DNA from: Mariniphaga sp964540165
Lineage (GTDB): Bacteria; Bacteroidota; Bacteroidia; Bacteroidales; Prolixibacteraceae
Reading direction: 5' to 3'
Assembly: GCA_964540165.1 (NCBI GenBank)
Contig: CAZILU010000085.1
Location: 1-14,247 of the forward strand
Length of the DNA stretch: 14,247 nucleotides
The notes beneath the pieces were generated by a model. It saw only the letters and a program-made list of their open reading frames with translations. It made no database searches and had not been told where the DNA came from. The translations under genes and the position numbers were made by a program. Shown one piece after another: positions 7,284 to 14,247 of this stretch. Within the stretch, counting starts at the first letter, position 1, and each line of letters opens with the position of its first letter.

Positions 7284-8138
7284 TCAATCCAATACTGTAG
7301 GATCGGTCAGTTCAAAGAATTTCTTTTGGAGCAATCGGGTAACCTCTCCCACCATCCCGTTTTCAATGGCCCGGTCATTGACCTGCACGACCGGGGTAAT
7401 CTCACTCCCCGTGCCGGCAATGATCAACTCATCAACGTCAAACAGCTCCTTTTCCGTCAATGGCCGCTCTTCAAATGAAATCCCATATTGGGCACATAAC
7501 ATTAAAATTACCTTCCGCGTGATGCCCGGCAAGATCAGATGGCTCAGGGGATGTGTGATCACCGTGCCATTTTTTACGCCAAGCACGCTGGAGTGGGTTG
7601 CCTCGGTAACGATCCCGTTTCGCAATAAGATACACTCCCCGGCCCCGGATGTCACCGCCTGGTTGTAAAGCATCGTGTTAGGAAGAAGCGCGATTGATTT
7701 AATATCACAACGCATCCACCGGATATCTTCGCGGGTAATCACCCGGATTCCCTTTTGCAAATTCTCCTTCCATGATGGAAAAGAAAAGGCAAAAGCATAA
7801 ATGGTCGGAGTGATTTCTGCCGGAAAATGGTGAACACGCTGATTCACACCACGGGTAATCTGCAGATAGACACCGGCATGAGTATCTTTTAATCCATTAC
7901 GGACCAACAAGTGTTCAAAGATCCCCTCCAGATCGCCGATCCGGTCAAATTCGATCTGAATCTCCCGCAGGCTCCGTTCCAGACGGACACAGTGATCTTC
8001 ATACCTAAAAGGATTACCGTTGTAATACTTAATCACTTCATAAACACCATCGGCAAAGATAAATCCGCGATCGTCGGGCGACAGTGAAGCCTCCTGCTTG
8101 GAAATGTATACCCCGTTCAGGTAAACTATATCATTCAT
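7284..8138 (-). CDS. dat: D-amino acid (D-alanine) aminotransferase, PLP class IV
   Basis: 284-aa fold-type IV aminotransferase interconverting D-alanine and 2-oxo acids such as 2-oxoglutarate, supplying D-glutamate/D-alanine for cell wall or degrading D-amino acids; cytoplasmic. DRGFIFADGVYEV (23-35) is the family N-terminal signature; K147 in CDIKS is the PLP lysine; E179 (TEATHS) should contact the PLP ring nitrogen; LPGITR (203-208) binds phosphate. R101 and H103 in QRVHHFP match Bacillus DAAT R98 and H100, which hold the substrate carboxylate, favouring D-amino acid over branched-chain specificity. The start at 8138 is chosen because homology begins at MNDIVYLNG and this ATG overlaps the nfo stop as ATGA; an upstream ATG at 8177 would add 13 unrelated residues. 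Co-transcribed with nfo. Confidence 0.9.
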   Translation of the reverse strand: MNDIVYLNGVYISKQEASLSPDDRGFIFADGVYEVIKYYNGNPFRYEDHCVRLERSLREIQIEFDRIGDLEGIFEHLLVRNGLKDTHAGVYLQITRGVNQRVHHFPAEITPTIYAFAFSFPSWKENLQKGIRVITREDIRWMRCDIKSIALLPNTMLYNQAVTSGAGECILLRNGIVTEATHSSVLGVKNGTVITHPLSHLILPGITRKVILMLCAQYGISFEERPLTEKELFDVDELIIAGTGSEITPVVQVNDRAIENGMVGEVTRLLQKKFFELTDPTVLD

Positions 8139-8995
8139 AGCTGCATGCGTTTTAGTCGTGAAATCTCTTCCGGCCACAATTTTTCATCCGGAGTCTCCAA
8201 TATCAGCGGAATTCCGTTAAACCGGTCATCGTTCATAATACATTCAAACACCTCCATACCAAGGGTACCCTGGCCCAGACTGTTGTGGCGATCAACGCGG
8301 GAACCGTGTTCTTTCTTTGAGTCATTCAGATGCATGCCCTTCAGGTATTGAAATCCAATCACCTCCCCAAACTCGTTAAACACCTGGTTACAACCAGCTG
8401 CTGTTTTCAGATCATAACCAGCCGAATAGGCATGGCAGGTATCGATGCAAACCCCTACCCTGCTCTTGTCGCTTACCTGATCAATGATCTGCCTGATCTG
8501 GTAAAATGCAAATCCCAGGTTGGTACCCTGTCCGGCAGTATTCTCAATCACAGCCGTAACCCCACGGGTCTTTTCCAGCGCCAGATTGATCGATTCTGCA
8601 ATGCGTGCCAGACACGCCTCTTCGCTGATCTGGTTCAAATGGCTTCCCGGATGAAAATTGAGCCGGTCTAATCCCAACAGCTCACAACGTTGCATCTCAT
8701 CCAAAAACGCATCGCGCGATTTTTGCAATGCCTCTGTTTCCGGGTGCCCCAAATTGATCAGGTAGCTGTCGTGTGGCAATATTTGCCAGGGCTCAAAACC
8801 ATGTCTGATACAGTTCTCTTTAAATTTCCGGATGCTCTCCTCCGTAAGCGCCGGCGCTTTCCATTGCCGCTGGTTCTTCGTAAAAAAGGCAAATGCCGTT
8901 GCCCCGATCTGATGCGCATTCAGCGGGGCATTCTCCACGCCACCAGCCGCGCTTACATGGGCTCCAATGTATTTTTTTGTCATAACCAGTTTCAT
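8135..8995 (-). CDS. nfo: Endonuclease IV (AP endonuclease)
   Basis: Zinc-dependent apurinic/apyrimidinic endonuclease that cuts 5' of abasic sites in base-excision repair; 286 aa, TIM barrel. YIGAHVSAAGG starts the family homology. All nine metal ligands of E. coli Nfo are present at a constant +6 offset: H75, H115, E151, D185, H188, H222, D235, H237 and E267, the last three in contexts DRHNSLGQG and ILETPD. It is complete and should be active. The ATG at 8995 gives MKLVMTKKYIG; a second ATG at 8983 (MTKKYIG) is nearer the usual N-terminus and is an equal candidate. The stop overlaps the dat start by four bases (ATGA), implying translational coupling. The gene diverges from the DUF4251 gene. 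Confidence 0.96.
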   Translation of the reverse strand: MKLVMTKKYIGAHVSAAGGVENAPLNAHQIGATAFAFFTKNQRQWKAPALTEESIRKFKENCIRHGFEPWQILPHDSYLINLGHPETEALQKSRDAFLDEMQRCELLGLDRLNFHPGSHLNQISEEACLARIAESINLALEKTRGVTAVIENTAGQGTNLGFAFYQIRQIIDQVSDKSRVGVCIDTCHAYSAGYDLKTAAGCNQVFNEFGEVIGFQYLKGMHLNDSKKEHGSRVDRHNSLGQGTLGMEVFECIMNDDRFNGIPLILETPDEKLWPEEISRLKRMQL

Positions 8996-9029
8996 TTATT
9001 TCCGTACAACGGGTCGGAACAATTTTTGT

Positions 9030-9046
9030 ATATCCACTTCGGATAT
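9030..9046. promoter_or_regulatory. Short dyad in the divergent nfo / DUF4251 promoter region
   Basis: ATATCC (9030-9035) and GGATAT (9041-9046) form a perfect 6-bp inverted repeat with a 5-base spacer, inside the 105-base AT-rich gap between two divergent genes. Position suggests an operator or part of a promoter. I could not fit a convincing Bacteroidota -33/-7 pair on either strand here, so the call is tentative. Confidence 0.2.
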
Positions 9047-9100
9047 TTTGGAAAATGAAAACGAAAATAGTTTAATTGTAACAATAAAAAAATAAATGCC

Positions 9101-9610
9101 ATGAAACAGGTATGGTTTTTTTTCGCCCCGGTGCTTTGGCTCCTCTCCTGCTCACCTGTTCATCAGACAGGTCTGTCTGAATCAGAAAAATCACGTCAAC
9201 AAGAACAAGCAATGGCCGACCTGATAACGTCGGTTGAAAAACGTAATTTTCTTTTTACTGCATCCCACGCCATCCCCGTCAGCGGAGGAAGCATCGCGTT
9301 GAATGCTACCTACGATGTAACCATCCAGGGAGATACCATTAACTCCTACCTCCCCTATTTTGGGGTGGCATACCATGCCGACTATGGCAGCAGAAATTCG
9401 GCGCTCGACTTCAAACAACGTATGGAGAACTATGAACTGGAGCAAACAAAAAAGGGTTACCTGCTGAAAATTTCGGTGAAAAACGGAATGGATCAGCTCC
9501 GGTATACTTTTCAATTCAGCGGAAGCGATAACGTAGCACTCAATGTAAACAGCACCAACCGGCAACCCATCTCCTTTTTTGGTCGATTCGATCCACCGAA
9601 AAATGACTAA
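9101..9610 (+). CDS. DUF4251 lipoprotein
   Basis: 169-aa member of DUF4251, a Bacteroidota-restricted family of unknown function. The N-terminus is a lipoprotein signal: KQ, hydrophobic VWFFFAPVLWLL, then lipobox LLSC with the lipidated cysteine at C17, so the mature protein is anchored in the inner or outer membrane facing the periplasm or outside. After a Ser/Glu/Gln-rich linker (22-40), the family core begins: NFLFTASHAIP (49-59), the characteristic YLPYFGVAYHADYG (84-97), then alternating beta strands to a closing SFFGRF (158-163). Length and order are normal for the family. No partner gene is nearby and nothing in the sequence points to a specific function. Confidence 0.85.
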   Translation: MKQVWFFFAPVLWLLSCSPVHQTGLSESEKSRQQEQAMADLITSVEKRNFLFTASHAIPVSGGSIALNATYDVTIQGDTINSYLPYFGVAYHADYGSRNSALDFKQRMENYELEQTKKGYLLKISVKNGMDQLRYTFQFSGSDNVALNVNSTNRQPISFFGRFDPPKND

Positions 9611-9945
9611 AACAGATCAATCCATTCCCAAAACACGAATCAATCAACCAACCACCGGTAAACCATGGTACAACGCCCCATCCAACCACAAGCAAATCCT
9701 GATGAAAAAACAACAGGATTTCCAGAAAGACAAACCGGTTACCATTGGCAACCATCCATTTTGCTGCAGCCACGGCTTATTTCCAACCAATTTCCAAATC
9801 GGAATCAGGCTGTTATCATTCGATCCAAAAAATAAGTTTACCCATCAATTCCTGCTGACAATAATTCTTCCCCAAAATAAACAAATCGAACATCGAAACG
9901 TTATTTTATCAGGTAATCGATTAAAAGATCTGAAAATTACTTTTT
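9611..9945. other. Gene-free stretch before the E1 gene
   Basis: 335 bases with no credible gene. The first part (about 9615-9700) is visibly poor in G and rich in C and A on the + strand; the last 100 bases are AT-rich and should hold the promoter of the E1 gene, but no clear -33/-7 pair stands out. The only evident structure is the inverted repeat at 9694-9721, listed separately. Open frames crossing here overlap both neighbours and look like chance. Confidence 0.6.
9694..9721. repeat. 8-bp inverted repeat (hairpin) between DUF4251 and E1 genes
   Basis: AAATCCTG (9694-9701) and CAGGATTT (9714-9721) are perfect reverse complements around a 12-base A-rich loop. No T run follows on either strand, so it is not a standard terminator, although its place about 85 bases after the DUF4251 stop would suit a transcript-end structure. 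Confidence 0.4.
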
Positions 9946-12372
9946 ATGTATTTAGAAAAACCGGAGATTTCAACCGCTGATCGGCAAACCATTGATGAAA
10001 CCTTACACGACTATTATCTGGCAAATTTAAGCAGGCAGTTAAGCATTGCCGGCCGTCGTGAGGTACACAACGGTCGGGCTCATTTTGGCATTTTTGGCGA
10101 TGGCAAGGAACTGGTGCAGTTGGCCTTGGCAAAGACGTTTCAAAAAGGTGACTGGCGATCGGGGTATTACCGCGACCAGACCCTGATGTTGGCTCTTGGG
10201 CTGATGCAGCCTGAAGAGTTTTTTGCCATGATCTATGGTGAAACGGATGAAAAGAAAAATCCATCGACCGGAGGCCGGAACTTCAACAACCACTTCACCA
10301 CCGCCAATCTTGATGCCAATGGGGAGATAACCAATCTGGCAGAGCGATTCAACTCGGCAGCCGACATCTCCTCAACGGGAGGTCAAATGCCCCGGTTATT
10401 AGGTCTTGCGCAGGCTTCAAAAATTGTCCGGGAACATCCGGAGATGAAAAATCAGCTTAGAAACAATGTCACCGGGCGCGAGGTGGCATTTGGGACCATC
10501 GGCGATGCCAGCACTTCGGAAGGGCTCTTTTTTGAGACCATCAATGCCGCAGCCGTTTTGCAGGTACCGATGGCTGTTACGGTTTACGACGATGGTTACG
10601 GCATCAGTGTTCCGGTGGAGCTTCAAACAGCCAAAGCAAGCATTTCAGAAGCGCTGAAGGGATTCCAGAGGGATAAAAGAAAAAAAGGCATTGAAATATA
10701 TACCTGCAACGGATGGGATTACCCGGCGTTGGTACAAACATTTGCTGAGGGTGTTGCCAGATGCCGTACCGACCAGGTTCCGGTTCTTTTTCACATCCGG
10801 GAGTTGACGCAACCGTTGGGGCACTCCACATCGGGTTCACATGAACGGTATAAAAGCAGTAAACGACTGGCATGGGAGCAGCAGTATGACGGACTGAACC
10901 AGTTTCGTCAATGGTTATTGGAGCGTGGCAATGCAGATATTGAGACCCTAACGCTCATTGAAAACAGGGCAGCAGTCAGGGTTCGAGAGGCCAGGCAGAA
11001 TGCATGGAAGCACTTTTCCGGCGCCTTTGAAAAAGAGGTACAGGCGCTGCATTCAATCATCGAAAAAATTGAGATCGACACTCTTGGCACGATCCGTAAA
11101 ACCGGAGATTTGGAAGAGATATCCCGCCGCATCTTTCCTACCCGGCGAAAATACCTCAGCTTTGCCAAAAGAGTCTTCTATGAATTAGCGCTAAGCAACC
11201 AATTATTGGAAAGACAACAGGCGTTGAAGCAATGGATCGCTGATTACGAGAAGCGCAGTGGAGAGTTTTACAGCCGGCAGCTCTATCGCGATGGAAAAGC
11301 ATCGGTACATCAGGTAAGACACGTACCTGTCCGATATGGAGTCGAAAATACGGAGGTTAATGGTTCAGAGATCCTGAGTCGCAACTTCGATATTCTATTC
11401 AGCAAATACCCAACGCTGGTTACATTTGGACAGGATACCGGCAGGCTGGGCGATGTAAACCAGGGAATGAAAGGGATGCAGGAGCGTTATGGTGAGCACC
11501 GGGTTTCGGATGCCGGAATCAGGGAAGCAACCATCATCGGTCAGGGCATTGGGTTGGCGCTGCGAGGATTTCGGCCGATTGCCGAGATCCAGTATCTCGA
11601 CTACCTGATCTATGCCCACTCAACGCTGAGCGACGACCTGGCCAGTATGCACTACCGCACCCGGGGCAAACAAGCGGCGCCGGTAATCGTGCGTACCCGC
11701 GGCCATCAGTTGCAGGGAATGTGGCATGCCGGTTCTCCCATGCAGATGCTACTGGGCTCCTTGCGTGGGATGCACCTCTGCGTACCGCGAAATATGACGG
11801 AAGCCGCCGGGATGTATAACACCCTGATGGAGGCCGGGGAACCGGCACTGGTCATTGAACCGCTAAAAGGGTATAATGTAAAAGAGCGTCTTCCGGAAAA
11901 TATCGGAACCTTTACCGTTCCCTTAGGCGTGCCGGAAATCGTGCGCGAAGGAGCCGATATCACGTTTGTATCCTATGCATGGAATGTTCATCATGCAGAA
12001 AAAGCAGCCATTTTACTTGAAAAATACAACATCTTTGCCGAAGTCATCGATGTACGCACCTTGCTGCCCTTCGACATCAACCATACCATTGCCCGATCGG
12101 TAAAAAAGACCGGTAAAATTCTTTTTATTGATGAAGATGTTCCCGGTGGTGCTACGGCCTACATGATGCAAAAAGTGCTGGAAGAGCAGAGAGCCTTTGA
12201 CTATCTGGACACCGCCCCGAGAACCCTTCCGGCCCGTGAACACCGGCCTGCTTATGGAATCGACGGAGAGTATTTTTCAAAGCCACATGTTGAACATATT
12301 GTAGAGGTGGTTATGCAGATGTTACACGACACAGCACCCAACCGGTTTCCGCGCTTTGACTACGCCAAATAG
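9946..12372 (+). CDS. 2-oxo acid dehydrogenase E1, alpha and beta subunits fused (branched-chain type likely)
   Basis: 808-aa single-chain E1 of a 2-oxo acid dehydrogenase complex, ThDP-dependent, decarboxylating a 2-oxo acid (probably branched-chain) and acylating the E2 lipoyl group. Residues about 15-330 are E1-alpha: YYRDQT (74-79), the ThDP/Mg motif beginning GDASTSEG (186-193) and ending DDGYGIS (215-221), and the phospho-loop-like LGHSTSGSHERY (291-302). Residues about 331-465 are a charged, helical linker. Residues 470-808 are E1-beta: TFGQDTG (493-499), catalytic-type E527 in IREATI, AEIQYLDY (546-553), H594 in MWHAGSP, and DEDVPGG (729-735). The usual NN in the ThDP motif is DD here; I believe this is common in the Bacteroidota fused type, but cannot verify it. 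There is no adjacent E2 or E3. Pyruvate or 2-oxoglutarate cannot be excluded as substrate. Confidence 0.9.
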   Translation: MYLEKPEISTADRQTIDETLHDYYLANLSRQLSIAGRREVHNGRAHFGIFGDGKELVQLALAKTFQKGDWRSGYYRDQTLMLALGLMQPEEFFAMIYGETDEKKNPSTGGRNFNNHFTTANLDANGEITNLAERFNSAADISSTGGQMPRLLGLAQASKIVREHPEMKNQLRNNVTGREVAFGTIGDASTSEGLFFETINAAAVLQVPMAVTVYDDGYGISVPVELQTAKASISEALKGFQRDKRKKGIEIYTCNGWDYPALVQTFAEGVARCRTDQVPVLFHIRELTQPLGHSTSGSHERYKSSKRLAWEQQYDGLNQFRQWLLERGNADIETLTLIENRAAVRVREARQNAWKHFSGAFEKEVQALHSIIEKIEIDTLGTIRKTGDLEEISRRIFPTRRKYLSFAKRVFYELALSNQLLERQQALKQWIADYEKRSGEFYSRQLYRDGKASVHQVRHVPVRYGVENTEVNGSEILSRNFDILFSKYPTLVTFGQDTGRLGDVNQGMKGMQERYGEHRVSDAGIREATIIGQGIGLALRGFRPIAEIQYLDYLIYAHSTLSDDLASMHYRTRGKQAAPVIVRTRGHQLQGMWHAGSPMQMLLGSLRGMHLCVPRNMTEAAGMYNTLMEAGEPALVIEPLKGYNVKERLPENIGTFTVPLGVPEIVREGADITFVSYAWNVHHAEKAAILLEKYNIFAEVIDVRTLLPFDINHTIARSVKKTGKILFIDEDVPGGATAYMMQKVLEEQRAFDYLDTAPRTLPAREHRPAYGIDGEYFSKPHVEHIVEVVMQMLHDTAPNRFPRFDYAK

Positions 12373-12409
12373 TGCCTGACATTTATTTTAATCGTCAGAA
12401 TCGTTACCC

Positions 12410-13405
12410 TTACAAATACTTGAACCACGAGTCAGCGGTTTTCATGCCCTTAAACGTTTCGGTTTGGAGGGCATACTCAAATCCCGGTTGCAGACAGGCA
12501 GCACCGGACTCTCCCTCTCTGTTCAGCGCTATAAATCCTACCTGATGCTTTTCATAATCGGGTATTTTCTTTGTGATGCGCAGGATCGCCTCATTACAGG
12601 CATCCAATGGGGAAAGCCCCTTTCGCATCCCTTCCACCACCAGGAATGACCCCAGGGTTCGCATTACCAGCTCACCCGTTCCAGTGGCAGCAGCGCCACC
12701 CACTGCCCCGTCAACATATAGTCCGGCGCCAATAATGGGCGAATCTCCTACCCGTCCGTGCATCTTATATGCCAGTCCGCTGGTCGTGCAGGCACCACAC
12801 AACCGGCCCTCCCGGTCGAGCGCCAGCATGCCAATGGTATCGTGGTTCTCCATCAACCGGTTTTCAATATTCACCTCCGCAGAAAATGTACCCACCTCCC
12901 TTTTCCACTTTTTCCAGGCTCTTCTTGACTTTTGGGTATGAAGTTTTTCCCTTTTAAATCCATTGTCTAAAGCGAAGCGCAAAGCGCCCTTTCCCGCCAG
13001 CATCACGTGGGGAGTTTGCTCCATCACCTTTCGTGCCACAGAGACGGGGTGCTTAATGTGCTGCAGAAAAGCCACGCTCCCCGCCCGCCCCAGCTCATCC
13101 ATGACAGAGGCATCTAAGGTCAGACATCCATTGGCATCGGGCAGACTGCCATAACCGACAGACATTACTTCGGGATCGGCCTCAGCCACACGGACACCAG
13201 CCTCCACAGCATCAAGTGCATAACCGCCGGCAGACAGGATCTCCCAGGCGACAATATTAGCCGGCAAGCCATGTTTCCAGGTAGAGATCACCACCGGACC
13301 AGAACCAATACCAACGCCAAAAACCGGATTACTGAAATTCCAAAGCGTAAATCCGGCTGTTCCAAATGCAGCTTTTGAAAGAAAGGATCGTCTGTTGATT
13401 GTCAT
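12410..13405 (-). CDS. N4-(beta-N-acetylglucosaminyl)-L-asparaginase (glycosylasparaginase), Tat-exported
   Basis: 331-aa N-terminal-nucleophile hydrolase that splits the GlcNAc-Asn bond left after N-glycoprotein breakdown. The start at 13405 gives MTINRRSFLSKAAF, a twin-arginine signal with R5-R6, followed by a hydrophobic stretch to about residue 33, so export as a folded enzyme is expected; an in-frame ATG at 13444 would only lengthen the n-region. The autocleavage site is HDT-IGM with T190 as nucleophile, as in the Elizabethkingia/Flavobacterium enzyme, giving alpha (to D189) and beta (from T190) chains. Substrate-contact motifs GRVGDSPIIGAG (217-228; R218, D221) and TGTGE (241-245) are present. 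It is convergent with the E1 gene 37 bases away and lies downstream of the ClC gene on the same strand. A general asparaginase-type activity is less likely given the overall match. Confidence 0.92.
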   Translation of the reverse strand: MTINRRSFLSKAAFGTAGFTLWNFSNPVFGVGIGSGPVVISTWKHGLPANIVAWEILSAGGYALDAVEAGVRVAEADPEVMSVGYGSLPDANGCLTLDASVMDELGRAGSVAFLQHIKHPVSVARKVMEQTPHVMLAGKGALRFALDNGFKREKLHTQKSRRAWKKWKREVGTFSAEVNIENRLMENHDTIGMLALDREGRLCGACTTSGLAYKMHGRVGDSPIIGAGLYVDGAVGGAAATGTGELVMRTLGSFLVVEGMRKGLSPLDACNEAILRITKKIPDYEKHQVGFIALNREGESGAACLQPGFEYALQTETFKGMKTADSWFKYL

Positions 13406-13479
13406 GGTAAGTGCTTTATTTCCCCGAAGATAATAAATTACCACCGATTACACACCAAAAGAGGTTTCATTCAATTTAC

Positions 13480-14247
13480 CTACTCATGGGAAAAATCCTG
13501 CACCGTTTTGCGGTATTTGGAGAAAGCCACCGCCCGGGAGATAAACCCCAGGTACTGACCCTCATCGATCACCGCCAGATTATACCGTCCCGAACTCTCA
13601 AACTTCTCCACCACCGTCTCCATGGTGTCATCGGGGGAGATAAAAAACTCCGGCATATACATCAGATCCTTCACCATGACCTTATCGTAGAGGGCATGTT
13701 CAAAAATCAGCGCTCTCACATCGGAGAGCTTCACCATTCCCTTCAGCACCCCCTGGTCATCGACCACCGGATAGAGATTGCGATGCGATTGGGAGATCGC
13801 TTTTACCAAATCTCTCAACCGGGCATCGGGTGACAGAACCTCAAAGTCGGTTTCAATCAGATTCCGTACTTTCATCATCCGCAACACCGTTTTATCTTTA
13901 TGATGAGTTAACAATATACCCTTCTGCGCCAGCTGCTTGGTATAAACAGAATAGGGCTCTACCCCGATAATCGTCACGTAAGCCACTGTAGATGTGATGA
14001 TCAGCGGGATGAGCAGGCCATAGCCCCCCGTCATCTCCGCAGCAAGAAAGATGGCAGTCAGCGGTGCATGCATTACGGCTGCCATCATACCGGCCATCCC
14101 CGCCAGGGCAAAGTTATCTCCGGGAAGGTGTATCGTCGTTACGGAAGAGACTCCCACAGCGAAGAAATATCCCGCCATAGCGCCCATAAAAAGTGTCGGA
14201 GCAAAAATGCCGCCAATACCTCCCGAACCGGTAGTTGCCACCATGGC
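13480..14247 (-). CDS. ClC-family chloride channel/transporter with C-terminal CBS pair, 5'-truncated
   Basis: The last 255 codons of a ClC-family inner-membrane anion channel or H+/Cl- antiporter; the frame continues past the right window edge, and the ATG at 14244 is internal. Visible membrane part: GSGGIGGIFAPTLFMGA with the selectivity motif GIFAP, further helices through AAEMTGGYGLLIPLII (about 69-84), and a tyrosine in EPYS matching the inner-gate Tyr region of E. coli ClC-ec1. From about residue 125 two cytoplasmic CBS domains follow (RNLIETDFEVLSPD and KDLMYMPEFFISPDD mark their starts), which commonly bind adenine nucleotides and regulate transport. The gating-glutamate segment (GREGP) would lie upstream, so channel versus exchanger cannot be decided. 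A 74-base gap separates it from the glycosylasparaginase gene; no terminator is visible there. Confidence 0.92.
   Translation of the reverse strand, partial: AMVATTGSGGIGGIFAPTLFMGAMAGYFFAVGVSSVTTIHLPGDNFALAGMAGMMAAVMHAPLTAIFLAAEMTGGYGLLIPLIITSTVAYVTIIGVEPYSVYTKQLAQKGILLTHHKDKTVLRMMKVRNLIETDFEVLSPDARLRDLVKAISQSHRNLYPVVDDQGVLKGMVKLSDVRALIFEHALYDKVMVKDLMYMPEFFISPDDTMETVVEKFESSGRYNLAVIDEGQYLGFISRAVAFSKYRKTVQDFSHE

Noticed and set aside
8996..9100. Bacteroidota -33/-7 promoters for nfo and the DUF4251 gene
   Set aside because: Near matches such as TATTTTGG (9044-9051) exist, but no TTG lies at a fitting distance on either strand.
9540..9773. 77-codon - strand open frame rich in Trp and hydrophobic residues
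   Set aside because: It overlaps the 3' end of the DUF4251 gene antisense, and its Trp/Gly content comes from the C/A-rich + strand; no promoter or family likeness.
9579..9980. 133-codon + strand open frame between DUF4251 and E1
   Set aside because: It overlaps the end of one real gene and the start of the next in another frame, its sequence resembles no family and looks like translated non-coding DNA.
12376..12398. CTGAC / GTCAG dyad between the convergent E1 and glycosylasparaginase genes as a terminator
   Set aside because: Only 5 bp with a 13-base loop and no T run after the stem; too weak to call, although a terminator would be expected here.

Overview
The window looks like a chromosomal piece of an anaerobic or fermentative member of the Bacteroidota (probably Bacteroidales). 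Pointers are a DUF4251 lipoprotein, a family I know almost only from this phylum; AT-rich leaders without Shine-Dalgarno sequences; a single-chain fused 2-oxo acid dehydrogenase E1 of the Bacteroidota type; and a soluble, diaphorase-linked [FeFe] hydrogenase. Base composition is even and close to 50% GC by eye. I see no tRNA, rRNA, CRISPR array, insertion sequence or phage gene.

Layout. (1) Positions 1-3012, + strand: the 3' part of a NuoF-like flavin/NADH subunit (hydB type, cut by the left edge), then a complete 596-aa catalytic [FeFe] hydrogenase subunit (hydA type), closed by a clear hairpin terminator. (2) 3023-3859, +: a secreted endonuclease/exonuclease/phosphatase-fold hydrolase. (3) 4115-7222, +: phosphoglycerate dehydrogenase (serA), an exactly 100-base run of N, then transketolase (tkt). 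They read as one 1050-codon frame only because the gap filler happens to keep frame; they are two genes, each missing one end. A strong terminator follows tkt. (4) 7284-8995, - strand: endonuclease IV (nfo) and a D-amino acid aminotransferase (dat) joined by a 4-base ATGA overlap. (5) 9101-9610, +: DUF4251 lipoprotein, diverging from nfo. (6) 9946-12372, +: an 808-aa alpha+beta fused 2-oxo acid dehydrogenase E1 with no E2 or E3 beside it, preceded by a 335-base gene-free stretch holding one 8-bp inverted repeat. (7) 12410-14247, -: a Tat-exported glycosylasparaginase and the 3' part of a ClC chloride channel with two CBS domains, cut by the right edge.

Together this is mostly core metabolism: hydrogen/NADH redox balance, serine synthesis, pentose phosphate carbon flow, D-amino acid supply, branched-chain or 2-oxo acid oxidation, and base-excision repair. 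I do not find a clearly new multi-gene system. The observations most worth a second look are in the hydrogenase pair: the catalytic subunit has Ser where the prototype enzyme has a cysteine ligand of the H-cluster [4Fe-4S] cubane, and the flavin subunit stops cleanly before the C-terminal ferredoxin-like domain found in well-studied electron-bifurcating HydB proteins.
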